Below are positions 51,162 through 59,734 of a stretch of 64,000 nucleotides of DNA, piece after piece (position 1 is the first letter of the stretch; every line of letters begins with the position of its first letter). Origin of the DNA: CAWJEL01 sp964647255 (GTDB lineage Bacteria; Chloroflexota; Anaerolineae; CG2-30-64-16); NCBI GenBank assembly GCA_964647255.1, contig CAZYGI010000018.1, forward strand, positions 1 to 64,000, given 5' to 3'. Both the position numbers and the translations under genes were made by a program. Below the pieces are notes generated by a model. That model saw nothing but the letters and a program-made list of their open reading frames with translations, did not search any database and was not told where the DNA came from.

Positions 51162-53703
51162 CGTATGGCCCCAAGAAACGTTCACCGTTGAAATGGATGA
51201 GGTGCGACTCCGCATCGGCGACCCACACCTCGGTAGCCCATGAGATTTCACCCGTGTGTTTTGTCATATCGCTGCGATTCAGAAACGCGGTCACGTATAC
51301 CAGGCCAGGTCTGGCATCCCGGAATAGGTGAGCCAACTCGTTGCGCCGCTTGGCGTCCACCGGTCCGTGACTGGTGACCGCCTCAATCAGAAGAAGCCAG
51401 TCTTTGGCGACATGATAGATCACCACATCGGGCATCTTCCCATGCTGGTCAAGGCTGACGCCCAGATTTCGGAGCGTGTCCGGGTCGAAGTAAGCCCATT
51501 TTTCGCCGGTGTCACCGATGTAGATCATCTGCCCGCCTGGGGCGAATCGCGGAGCAAACTCCTCCACGATGGCGCGTATGAGCCGGCTGTGGTTTCCGGG
51601 TGTCAGGTACAGCTCTTTCCCTTCGGCCAATTGGAGCGGCACCTTTTTCATTTCTCGTTCGCGCGCATAGCGATGCTTGAGTGTTTCGACCGTCGCATGC
51701 CATTCTGCAAGACCATCCGCCCAGCTCGCGGTCCCAAATGACTTGAACAGCCGGAGTGCTTTCGGCTCAACCTGATAGCACCACTTCGGGCTGTTGATGG
51801 GGCGATCCGGTTGATCGGGGTTGGGCAAGGCCAGACATGCCTCCACCAATTGGTGCATTGTTTGTCTGCGGAAGGTCTCGCGCGTATTCGGCGCGTACTT
51901 GGTCCCGTAGTGGTCCCGGCAGAAATCCATAATAGGTGTGATGCCCATGCGAGGATTTGCGGCTTCCCGCCAAGGAGTCTCGGGCTCCAGGCCAAGCAGC
52001 GCCAACAACGTCAGTGCGGAACGTTCATTCAACTGACCTCTAGGCAGGCCCAAGGTCTTCAGTATTCCTAGCGCTTCCTCAATCTTCTGTTTGGCAGTGA
52101 TGGGATTCGGCGACAGTATGTCTGCCATGCTACGCATCTCCTCCTCCAGGAGTTGGTCTACTTCATGTTGCGACAGCGATCCGGTGCCCGCCCTCGCTCC
52201 GAGTTGCTCCAGGGTCTCACAGCTCGGATAGCGGAGCATTCGCAGATCGGCAGCGTTGACCTGAGTATGGCCGCTGAATTGGCGGAAGTACACATCGATC
52301 AATGTGGAATTCAGAAACAGGGCCAAGCCTCGTGCCAGTGCTTCGGGCAAACCTATATTATGGCTGTGGTAATAATTAAGATGATTCTCAAAGGCCACAA
52401 ACGGCGCGGACATCTGACGCGGGTCGAGCACGGCAGCGACAACCCGTCGCGGCTCCTCCTTAGCAGAGAATCTCTTCACCAAGACATAATAGCCGGAGGG
52501 CAGCACGAGGTCATGGGTAGCCTGCGACAGGACAATAGCCTGCGGTTTCTTGCCCTCCCGATTGGGCCAGTGCACTTCGCCATTGACGAAGTGCGCCGGG
52601 TAGATCAACGGCACGGTATCGGGGCCAGGGCTTTGGCGTAGCACCTCTTTGGCCCGAAAATCAACGACGCGCCCGGTGGAGACGCTGAGGCCGATCTCTT
52701 CAAGTGTGTGCTCGAAGATGCCCAGACGATCCTTCACCAGCGAATCCATCTCGCTTGCAACAACGTGAATGATCTGGCCGGGATCGTCTGGGTGCACGAC
52801 CTGATCATACGATACCTCCCGAACTGTCATGGTGTCGTCGTTGAGCGCCTGTGTGCGGGAGATGATCACCTTGTCGCACGTTCCGTTTTTTACTGCTCGA
52901 AAGATGACATTTTCCTGCAAGACTTCATCGTCGCTGAACGCCTTGTCCCGCGACTCGAAGATGTGGATGTGTTTCAGGGCCATGTCTTTGAGCAGTAGCT
53001 CACGGAATGGCTTGAAGTAGGGGCCATTGCAGAAACTCCGTGGCGTGATGGCTACGAGTTCGCCTCCGGGCTCCAGTAAGCGAACCACGATAGCCAGGAA
53101 CCCGGCGTAGAGGTTACTGGTTTCAACGCCAATCTCGCGAAGTAATCCACGATGATCGGAATCGCTGCGAATTTTCCGGTAAGGAGGATTGAGAATCGCC
53201 CGGTTGAAATAAGTTGTCTCGGGAGCGAACAAATCGCCCCGCAACTGCGATACGCCCGCCGCGATGAAGTCGGCTTGTCTAATTTCGCCAGCAAAGGCCA
53301 CACCGTGCTGGATGCAAAGTTCCTCGCACCCGCTGACGGTTGAGCGGAGGTACACCGCCAACAAGGGATCAACCTCGTATGCAGTGACTTCGATGCGTTT
53401 GGGATGGATTTCTCGGCGACAGGCATTTTCCACGAACGCAGCAGTTAGCGTTCCCACTCCCGCGCCAGCGTCCAGGAGGCGTACCGCGTCTTCCGTTTCG
53501 CAAAACAGTGAAGCCATAAACCGCGCAACCGAAGGCGGGGTCAAAAACTGCCCCATTTCTGAGCGCCGGCTCGGATCGAGTTGCCGGGTGGCCGCGACAC
53601 GATAGAGATCCACGCGATCCACGAGATCATTATGGCTGCTTGCGCCATGATGAAAGACGGGGTCGGTCTCAAATGTCGGGTTGCTGGTGAGTGTGTTCAA
53701 CAT
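51148..53703 (-). CDS. Single-chain restriction-modification enzyme: adenine methyltransferase fused to PstI/BsuBI-like endonuclease
   Basis: 851 residues. N-terminal N6-adenine methyltransferase (SAM motif LLDAGAGVGTLTAAFV, catalytic NPPY in RAILNPPYRKIRSD, GQFLTPPSVARFM) of the M.PstI/Eco57I type with its target-recognition region to about 520. The C-terminal third (about 560-851) matches the BsuBI/PstI endonuclease family: LYLTPGNHSRLIRAIVEEFA, MIYIGDTGEKWAYFD, and the catalytic region KMPDVVIYH with WLLLIEAVTSHGPVDAKRR. In PstI the two activities are separate proteins; here they are fused. Codon use is visibly less GC-rich than the neighbours, suggesting transfer. It has its own strong promoter and overlaps the aldolase gene downstream. 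Recognition site CTGCAG is a guess from homology. Confidence 0.88.
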   Translation of the reverse strand: MLNTLTSNPTFETDPVFHHGASSHNDLVDRVDLYRVAATRQLDPSRRSEMGQFLTPPSVARFMASLFCETEDAVRLLDAGAGVGTLTAAFVENACRREIHPKRIEVTAYEVDPLLAVYLRSTVSGCEELCIQHGVAFAGEIRQADFIAAGVSQLRGDLFAPETTYFNRAILNPPYRKIRSDSDHRGLLREIGVETSNLYAGFLAIVVRLLEPGGELVAITPRSFCNGPYFKPFRELLLKDMALKHIHIFESRDKAFSDDEVLQENVIFRAVKNGTCDKVIISRTQALNDDTMTVREVSYDQVVHPDDPGQIIHVVASEMDSLVKDRLGIFEHTLEEIGLSVSTGRVVDFRAKEVLRQSPGPDTVPLIYPAHFVNGEVHWPNREGKKPQAIVLSQATHDLVLPSGYYVLVKRFSAKEEPRRVVAAVLDPRQMSAPFVAFENHLNYYHSHNIGLPEALARGLALFLNSTLIDVYFRQFSGHTQVNAADLRMLRYPSCETLEQLGARAGTGSLSQHEVDQLLEEEMRSMADILSPNPITAKQKIEEALGILKTLGLPRGQLNERSALTLLALLGLEPETPWREAANPRMGITPIMDFCRDHYGTKYAPNTRETFRRQTMHQLVEACLALPNPDQPDRPINSPKWCYQVEPKALRLFKSFGTASWADGLAEWHATVETLKHRYAREREMKKVPLQLAEGKELYLTPGNHSRLIRAIVEEFAPRFAPGGQMIYIGDTGEKWAYFDPDTLRNLGVSLDQHGKMPDVVIYHVAKDWLLLIEAVTSHGPVDAKRRNELAHLFRDARPGLVYVTAFLNRSDMTKHTGEISWATEVWVADAESHLIHFNGERFLGPYDDAK

Positions 53704-53736
53704 AAACGCGCTTCTCAGATCGGTTAGGCTGGCGAA

Positions 53737-53765
53737 AGTATAGTTGGGTTGGCTGCATTAGTCAA
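53737..53765 (-). promoter_or_regulatory. Promoter of the restriction-modification gene
   Basis: Minus strand TTGACT (53760-53765), 17-base spacer, TATACT (53737-53742); leader about 27 bases. No C-protein box or controller gene seen. Confidence 0.75.
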
Positions 53766-53799
53766 CAGAATCTCGGCGTGTTCGTGTTCTGGCGCCTCT

Positions 53800-53828
53800 T
53801 TGCCATCGCGCTCCACTTAGCGTACAAT
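53800..53828 (+). promoter_or_regulatory. Promoter of the corrinoid-activator operon
   Basis: TTGCCA (53800-53805), 17-base spacer, TACAAT (53823-53828), about 35 bases of leader before ATG 53870. Confidence 0.65.
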
Positions 53829-53869
53829 CGGCCCACGATAGAAAGCCGCTTGCAGGAAGCCGCGTATTC

Positions 53870-56029
53870 ATGAGCCAGACCGCCGACCAACCAACCTACC
53901 GCGTCGTGTTTCAGCCCTCCGGTCGCCAGGGTGAGGTCCCCGCGGGCACGAACCTGCTCGACGCCGCCCGGATGCTCGGCGTGGAGATCGAGGCGATTTG
54001 CAGCGGGAAGCAGACGTGCGGCAAATGCCAGGTGATGGTCGAGGAGGGGGGCTTCCCGAAATATGGCATCGAGTCCGCGGCCGAGCACCTGACCGCAACC
54101 GACGGCCGCGAGGCGCACTATTGGGAGAAGCACGCGCGGCTGCCCGGCCGCCGGCTCGCGTGCGCCTGCGAGGCGCGCGGGGACCTGGTCATTGCGGTGC
54201 CGGAGGAGAGCCAGGCTCGGAAGCAGGTGGTGCGCAAGGCGGTCACGGAGCGGGCGATTGTCGTGGATCCGGCGATCCGGCTCTACTACGTCGAAGTCGC
54301 GCCGCCGACGCTGGAGCACCAACTGGGCGACTGGGATCGCATCGCGGCCGAGCTTGATGCTCGTTTCGGGCTGCGGGATGTGCGGCTCGATCCCATTTTG
54401 CTCGGCGAGCTCCAGCGGACGGTGCGCGAGGGGGATTGGCGGGTCACGGTTACGGTGTGGCAGGGTCGCGAGGCGGTGCGCGTCCAGCCGGGCTACGTCG
54501 AGGAAGCCTACGGCCTGGCGGTGGACATCGGCTCGACCACCGTCGCCATGCACCTGTGTGATCTGCGCACCGGCGCAGTGTTGGCGACTGCGAGCCGGAT
54601 GAACCCACAGGTGGCCTACGGCGAGGATCTGATGAGCCGCGTGAGCTACTGCGACAACCGGACCGATGGCCTGGCAACGCTGCACGGTGTGCTCATCAGC
54701 GCGCTGAACGAGCTGGCCGCCCAGGCCGCGGGTGACGCCGGGATCACCGCCGATGCCATCACCGACATCGTGCTGGTGGGCAACACGGTGATGCACCATA
54801 TCCTGTTGAACATCCCGCCGCGCGAGTTGGGCCAATCGCCCTTCGGCCCGGCGATCAGCGACGCGGTGGACCTGAAGGCGCGCGATCTTGGACTCAGGCT
54901 GGCTCCTGGCGCGCAGGCGCATGTCCTGCCCGTTGAGGCCGGCCATGTCGGCGCGGATAACGTCGCCGTGATCCTGGCCGAGGAGCCGGACAAGGCCCCG
55001 GCCGACGAAGTCTGGCTGATCGTGGACGTGGGGACGAACGGCGAGCTGCTGCTGGGCAACCGGGAGCGGCTCTTCTCGGCGTCCAGTCCCACGGGCCCGG
55101 CGTTCGAGGGCGCACAAATCCGCCACGGGATGCGCGCCGCGCCGGGCGCCATTGAGCGCATCCGCATTGACCCGCAGACCCTCGAGGTGCGTTTCAAGGT
55201 GATTGGCCGCGAGGCGTGGAGCGACGCGTGGGCGGAGGAGCGGGGGAGCGGAGGAGCCGAAGAGCAAGGGGGTGATCCTTCGACTGTGCTGCGCTCCGCT
55301 CAGGATGCTCAGGAGCGACGGCGGCGGAAGCGGGCGGCGTTGCTGGGCGAGGGGCCGATTCTGGCAGCGGGCATTTGCGGCTCCGGGATCATCGAGGCGG
55401 TGGCCGAGTTATTCACGGCGGGGATTTTGACGCCCGACGGCCGCTTCGCACCGGAAGTGACGTCCCCGCGGCTGCGGTGGGAAGGCGCCAAAGCGGAGTA
55501 CGTGATTGCCTGGCCGCACCAGACCAGCACTGGCCGTGAAATCGTCGTAACCTCCGACGACGTGCGCAACATCCAATTAGGCAAGGCGGCGCTCTATTCC
55601 GGCGCACGGCTGCTGATGGAGCGCATGGGCGTGGAGCGGGTGGATCGCGTGCTGCTGGCCGGCGCGTTCGGCAGCTACATTGACCCCCGGCATGCGATGA
55701 TCCTGGGCATGATCCCGGACTGCGACCTGGGGAAGGTCGTCACGGTGGGCAATTCGGCCGGTGACGGCGCGCGGATCGCGTTGCTGAATCGAGCCGAACG
55801 CGAGGAGGCCCGCCGGCTTGCCCGCTGGACCACCTACGTCGGCATCGCGTTGGAACCCCGCTTCCAGGAGGCGTTCGTGGAGGCGATCCCGCTGCCGCAT
55901 TCCGTGGACGCGTTCCCGCATCTGGCCGAAATCCTGACGGGTGCGGAAACGCTGCGCCGGGTGCGCGGGGTGGCGGATGCCGTCCGGGCGCGGGCGCGGC
56001 GACGGAATACGGGTTCAACCGCAGGCTGA
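53870..56029 (+). CDS. RACo-like ferredoxin/ASKHA reductive activator of corrinoid proteins
   Basis: 719 residues. N-terminal plant-type [2Fe-2S] ferredoxin (Cys44, Cys50, Cys53 in EAICSGKQTCGKCQV, fourth Cys in RRLACACE near 98-100), a linker, then the DUF4445-type ASKHA ATPase half: YGLAVDIGSTTVAMHL, ADNVAVILAEEPD, LIVDVGTNGELLLGN, AAGICGSGIIEAVAELF, LLAGAFGSYIDP. Such proteins use ATP to drive Co(II) to Co(I) reduction in corrinoid methyltransferase systems. An Arg/Glu/Ser-rich stretch from DNA repeats (55226-55330) interrupts the ASKHA domain. It directly precedes a corrinoid protein gene, supporting the role. Confidence 0.93.
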   Translation: MSQTADQPTYRVVFQPSGRQGEVPAGTNLLDAARMLGVEIEAICSGKQTCGKCQVMVEEGGFPKYGIESAAEHLTATDGREAHYWEKHARLPGRRLACACEARGDLVIAVPEESQARKQVVRKAVTERAIVVDPAIRLYYVEVAPPTLEHQLGDWDRIAAELDARFGLRDVRLDPILLGELQRTVREGDWRVTVTVWQGREAVRVQPGYVEEAYGLAVDIGSTTVAMHLCDLRTGAVLATASRMNPQVAYGEDLMSRVSYCDNRTDGLATLHGVLISALNELAAQAAGDAGITADAITDIVLVGNTVMHHILLNIPPRELGQSPFGPAISDAVDLKARDLGLRLAPGAQAHVLPVEAGHVGADNVAVILAEEPDKAPADEVWLIVDVGTNGELLLGNRERLFSASSPTGPAFEGAQIRHGMRAAPGAIERIRIDPQTLEVRFKVIGREAWSDAWAEERGSGGAEEQGGDPSTVLRSAQDAQERRRRKRAALLGEGPILAAGICGSGIIEAVAELFTAGILTPDGRFAPEVTSPRLRWEGAKAEYVIAWPHQTSTGREIVVTSDDVRNIQLGKAALYSGARLLMERMGVERVDRVLLAGAFGSYIDPRHAMILGMIPDCDLGKVVTVGNSAGDGARIALLNRAEREEARRLARWTTYVGIALEPRFQEAFVEAIPLPHSVDAFPHLAEILTGAETLRRVRGVADAVRARARRRNTGSTAG
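55226..55330. repeat. Dispersed repeat inserted in the corrinoid-activator frame
   Basis: GGAGGAGCGGGGGAGCGGAGG-like purine tract followed by CCTTCGACTGTGCTGCGCTC and CGCTCAGGATGCTCAGGA, the inverted form of the GCATCCTGAGCGGAG repeat. It encodes SGGAEEQGGDPSTVLRSAQD in place of compact ASKHA sequence. Confidence 0.7.
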
Positions 56030-56103
56030 TATGCGAAACCTGTTGAAACCGGTTGGCATGTGGCAGGTATCTTAGTCACTTGACCGAAGGAGATACGCAT
56101 TAC

Positions 56104-56781
56104 ATGGAAGATCCGTTCGATAGCCTCTCACCTGAGATGCAAGAGCACTACAGCAACATGCAGGACGATCTATACGACGGCCTGACCGAGCCGGTCGTTC
56201 ACGCAACCCGCGCGGCGTTGGAGCAGGGACAATCTCCGGCCAACGTGCTGAATCATGGCCTGGTGGCGGGCATGGATATGGTTGGCGCGGATTTCGGCGC
56301 CGGGATCCTGTTCGTCCCCGAGGTGCTGCGCGCGGCTAATGCCATGAAGGCCGCGATGGAAATCCTGCGGCCGCTCCTTACCGAAACCGGCGTCCCCAAG
56401 ATCGGCACCGCTGTGATCGGCACGGTGAAGGGTGACATCCACGATATCGGCAAGAACCTGGTTGGGATGATGTGGGAGGGCGCCGGGTTTGAGGTGATTA
56501 ACTTGGGCGTGAATGTGGACGCGGACAAGTTCATCGTCGCGATCCGGCAGCACAACGCCAATCTGCTCGGGATGTCGGCGCTACTCACCACGACGATGCC
56601 CTACATGGCGAAAGTGATTGAGCGATTGGAGGAGGAGGGCCTGCGGGAGCGGGTGAGGGTGTTGGTCGGTGGCGCACCGCTCAACCCGGCCTTTGCCGAG
56701 GACATCCGCGCCGATCGTTACTGCAAGGATGCCGCAGAGGCGGTGGCCGTTGCAAAGGCGTTGTTCAGGACGGAAAAATAA
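56104..56781 (+). CDS. Corrinoid protein (MtbC/MtgC type)
   Basis: 225 residues: N-terminal helical cap (HATRAALEQGQSPANVLNHG, FVPEVLRAANAMKAAMEIL) and a Rossmann cobalamin-binding domain with base-off motif GDIHDIGKNLV (His ligand), then LLGMSALLTTTMPYM and VLVGGAPLNPAFAEDI. It carries the methyl group between a donor-specific methyltransferase and an acceptor enzyme. ATG 56104 with AAGGAGA. It lies 74 bases after the activator and 93 bases before the homocysteine methyltransferase-family gene. Confidence 0.93.
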   Translation: MEDPFDSLSPEMQEHYSNMQDDLYDGLTEPVVHATRAALEQGQSPANVLNHGLVAGMDMVGADFGAGILFVPEVLRAANAMKAAMEILRPLLTETGVPKIGTAVIGTVKGDIHDIGKNLVGMMWEGAGFEVINLGVNVDADKFIVAIRQHNANLLGMSALLTTTMPYMAKVIERLEEEGLRERVRVLVGGAPLNPAFAEDIRADRYCKDAAEAVAVAKALFRTEK

Positions 56782-56874
56782 GTCGGTTTCGGCTGATGAT
56801 GCGCCAGCTCGGCAGCAGGGTGACGAGTTGCACATATCCGCATGATCCTCTCCTTTCAGAAAAGGAAGTGAAGC

Positions 56875-57762
56875 ATGGACAAATTGATCGAATTCTTGAG
56901 CGCTCATCCCTTCGTTCTTGGCGACGGTGCGATGGGGACGATGCTGCAGGCCGCGGGGCTGGATACCGGCGGCGCGCCGGAGGAGTGGAACGTGTCCCGG
57001 CCGGAGGTGATCCGGGGAATCTACCGGAGCTATGTGGACGCCGGCAGCCAGGTGATCACGACCAACACCTTTGGCGGCACGCGCTATCGCCTGGGCCGCG
57101 ATAACCTTGCGGAGCACGTGCATGAGTTCAACCTGGCAGGCGTCAGGTTAGCGCGCGAAGTGGCGGACGCGGCGGGCCGGCCGGTGTTGGTGGCCGGCGA
57201 CATGGGGCCAACGGGGGAGATCTTCGCACCACTGGGTCCGCTGCAGACCGAGGACGCGCAGGCCGCATACGCCGAGCAGGCCGCAGCGCTGGCCGAGGGC
57301 GGGGCCGATTTCCTGCTGATCGAGACGATGAGCGCACTGGAGGAGGTCGAAGCCGCGGTGGTTGGTGCGCGGACGACTGGCCTGCCGATCGCGGTCACGA
57401 TGACGTTCGACACCCGCGGCCGCACGATGATGGGGGTCAGCCCGAAGCTGGCGATGCAGACGCTCTACGACCTGGGCGTGCGGGTCTTCGGCGCCAACTG
57501 CGGCAACGGCCCGGCCGAGACCGAGGCAACCCTGGCGCAGATGGCCGCGCTCAAACCGTCCGACGTGTATTTGATCGCCCAGTCGAACGCAGGACTGCCG
57601 AAGTATAATTCCGACACCAAACAGATCACCTACGATGGGACGCCGGAGGTGATGGCCGCGTATGCGCTGAAGATGCGAGAGTTGGGCGTCAGCTACATCG
57701 GGGCATGCTGCGGGAGCACGCCGGTGCACATCGCCGCGATGCGGAAGGCGCTGAGCGGCTGA
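56875..57762 (+). CDS. Homocysteine S-methyltransferase-family protein
   Basis: 295 residues, the zinc TIM-barrel of homocysteine S-methyltransferases and MetH N-terminal domain. Seen: VLGDGAMGTMLQAAGLDTGG, TTNTFGGTRYRL, GDMGPTGE, zinc ligands in FGANCGNGPAE and IGACCGSTPVH. With the adjacent corrinoid protein and activator it probably methylates homocysteine (or another thiol) from methyl-corrinoid, as split MetH-like systems do. Alternatively it demethylates a methyl donor such as betaine. ATG 56875 with AAGGAAG. Confidence 0.9.
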   Translation: MDKLIEFLSAHPFVLGDGAMGTMLQAAGLDTGGAPEEWNVSRPEVIRGIYRSYVDAGSQVITTNTFGGTRYRLGRDNLAEHVHEFNLAGVRLAREVADAAGRPVLVAGDMGPTGEIFAPLGPLQTEDAQAAYAEQAAALAEGGADFLLIETMSALEEVEAAVVGARTTGLPIAVTMTFDTRGRTMMGVSPKLAMQTLYDLGVRVFGANCGNGPAETEATLAQMAALKPSDVYLIAQSNAGLPKYNSDTKQITYDGTPEVMAAYALKMRELGVSYIGACCGSTPVHIAAMRKALSG

Positions 57763-57831
57763 GGGGCGGAGGGGCGGAGGCGAGAAGGGGATGCCCAGTT
57801 AGTCGCCTCTGCCCCACTGCTTCTCTGCTCC

Positions 57832-59541
57832 TCAGCCCCGCCGCGCCACCTCTGCCTCGAAAATCCGCCGCAGAATCGCCACACTGCACGCATAGGTTGC
57901 GTCCACGCCGAAGTAGCTCAGGCTCTTGCTCAGCAGGCTCTGGCGGCGGCTGTACGGCGTGTCCGATGCGTAGTGCAGCAGGCCAATATCGTACGGCGCG
58001 TTGATGAACAAGTTGACGATTTCGTTCACCGGGTAGCGCTGTGGATAGATGTCCTCATAGACGCCGCTCAGATACGGGCCGGCCTCCATCTCCAGATCGG
58101 TGTACCCTTCCTTGTAGAACACGCTCATGAAATCCCGATTTTGCAGGAAGGTGCCTCGCACCGTCACGGCTTTCTGGTTGTCGAAGACCGTGCCGTGGAG
58201 CAGATAGGGCGCCACGTGCTGCGATAGGAAGCAGTTTTTGAACAGGAAGGTGTTCCGCGAATGCTCGTCGTACACCACGTTGGGGATCATCACATCGCCC
58301 ACGCGGCCGCTGAGCGTGGCAGCTTTGCCCATGATATACACGCCGAGCAGATCCGGCTCGCTGGAGCTGATCTGGGAGAAAAGATGGTAGGCGGCGAAAC
58401 CCAACGGATAGTCCACATTGATGATCACCGCGTCGCTGCCGGCCAGTCGTTCCAGCCCGGGCAGCCGCAGGCGCGGATCAAGCTGCGCGGGGGCCAGGCA
58501 GCATAGCTCGATCACCTGCGCGCTGATGTCCAGCGCATGTGGATCGTCGAACCGGTGGATGCCGGCGGCTGCTTCGGCCTGTGCCCACGCCTGGCGCCGC
58601 ACCTCGTCCCCCTTCAGAAACGCGCGCTGCAAGTAGTAGAGGAAGTTGGCCTGGGCGCCGCTGTCGCCGCCCGCGACCAGTTGCTCCCATTCCTCCGCGA
58701 GGCCCTCAGGGTTCTCCTGGCCGGCGAAGGCCGTCAGCGCCGCCTGCTGGCTCAGCGCGTAGCCGGAGACCAGGTTGGACAGGCTGTGCGGATTGCTGGA
58801 GACGAAATAGATCGGCCGCGCTTCCAGATCGCTGACAGCGAGCGAGTGCGCCAGTTCATCCCACCAGTGCTCCACCGCCTTGCGATAGTCGTTGAAGCCG
58901 CTCGCCAGCGAGTTGAGCCGGATATCCAGCGGTTGCGCGGCCACCTCCCGCAGGCGCGCATCCCAAACGCCGGCCCAGAGCTGGCAGAGCCGGTCCAACT
59001 CCGCGCCGGTGAGCCCGAGCGCGGCCTGCAGCGGTTCGGCTTGATCCGAGGCCAGGGCGCGGCCTGCGGCCAGGTCGTGTCCCAGTTGCGTGCCGGCCAA
59101 CCGCTGGTGCAGCTTGTTCCACTCGATCTGGAACGCGGTCAGGCAGGGGATCAGATCATCAATGTCGGAGACGCTGGAGACGAACGCGGCGAGGGTCTCC
59201 TGTCCATCAAACAGCATCCGTCGTCGCCGCGCCGGCGCGTCCACCCGCTGCCAGCGGTCCAGGTCGCGCAGCCCCCCGCGCAGGAACACCTCTTCCGACT
59301 GGCCCATCACGACGCGGCGCACCTGGTGGATGCAGGCCGGCACACGCATCGCCGCGTAGGCGAACGCGGACACATCGAAATCCGGCGATTCGGCCTTCAA
59401 ATGCAGGCTGGAGAACATCCCCTCGTGCGTCTCCTCCAGCGAACGGATGCGAATGTCGCCGGAGCTGCGCAGCAGGGAATAATAGGTGCGGATGTACAAC
59501 TCGATGCCTTCGCCGGTGATCTCTGGGACGGTGCGAATCAT
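57832..59541 (-). CDS. Large protein of unknown function with a nucleoside-phosphorylase-like segment
   Basis: 569 residues from ATG 59541. I do not recognise a family with confidence. The N-terminus (TVPEITGEGIELYIRTYYSL) and a helical middle are followed in the last 180 residues by LLGVYIMGKAATLSGRVGDV, MIPNVVYDEHSRNTFLFKN and a repeated YLSGVYEDIYP region. The GKAATLSGRVGDVMIP pattern resembles the glycine-rich core of the nucleoside phosphorylase/AMP nucleosidase superfamily; a related fold is my inference. No signal peptide or membrane helix. Convergent with the homocysteine methyltransferase gene across a 69-base low-complexity gap; divergent from ppk1. Confidence 0.6.
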   Translation of the reverse strand: MIRTVPEITGEGIELYIRTYYSLLRSSGDIRIRSLEETHEGMFSSLHLKAESPDFDVSAFAYAAMRVPACIHQVRRVVMGQSEEVFLRGGLRDLDRWQRVDAPARRRRMLFDGQETLAAFVSSVSDIDDLIPCLTAFQIEWNKLHQRLAGTQLGHDLAAGRALASDQAEPLQAALGLTGAELDRLCQLWAGVWDARLREVAAQPLDIRLNSLASGFNDYRKAVEHWWDELAHSLAVSDLEARPIYFVSSNPHSLSNLVSGYALSQQAALTAFAGQENPEGLAEEWEQLVAGGDSGAQANFLYYLQRAFLKGDEVRRQAWAQAEAAAGIHRFDDPHALDISAQVIELCCLAPAQLDPRLRLPGLERLAGSDAVIINVDYPLGFAAYHLFSQISSSEPDLLGVYIMGKAATLSGRVGDVMIPNVVYDEHSRNTFLFKNCFLSQHVAPYLLHGTVFDNQKAVTVRGTFLQNRDFMSVFYKEGYTDLEMEAGPYLSGVYEDIYPQRYPVNEIVNLFINAPYDIGLLHYASDTPYSRRQSLLSKSLSYFGVDATYACSVAILRRIFEAEVARRG

Positions 59542-59598
59542 TAAGCCAGCCTCCCCGGTGGGTGCTTTGATCCTCTTGGCTTGCGGATCATTCGCTCG

Positions 59599-59604
59599 AT
59601 TATA
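59599..59604 (-). promoter_or_regulatory. -10 box of the 57832-59541 gene
   Basis: Perfect TATAAT on the minus strand with only a weak -35 (TTTCTC-like) at the proper distance; about 50 bases before ATG 59541. Confidence 0.4.
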
Positions 59605-59651
59605 CTGCCTGTGGGCCGGAACGAGAAACCATGGCGCTGCGTCCCGACTAC

Positions 59652-59680
59652 TTGCCACGCCATTTGCTTTGCATTACAAT
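59652..59680 (+). promoter_or_regulatory. ppk1 promoter
   Basis: TTGCCA (59652-59657), 17-base spacer, TACAAT (59675-59680); about 48 bases of leader. No Pho-box-like direct repeats (CTGTCAT type) noticed beyond a single CTGTCA at 59685. Confidence 0.65.
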
Positions 59681-59734
59681 CTTCCTGTCACCCGTTCCCA
59701 GGCAAGCATCGTTCAAGCCAGTGTGGAGGCGTAG

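Noticed and set aside
56030..56103. Cobalamin riboswitch upstream of the first corrinoid protein gene
   Set aside because: The gap is only 74 bases and lacks a recognisable B12 box; the AACCGGTT palindrome there is too small to support one.
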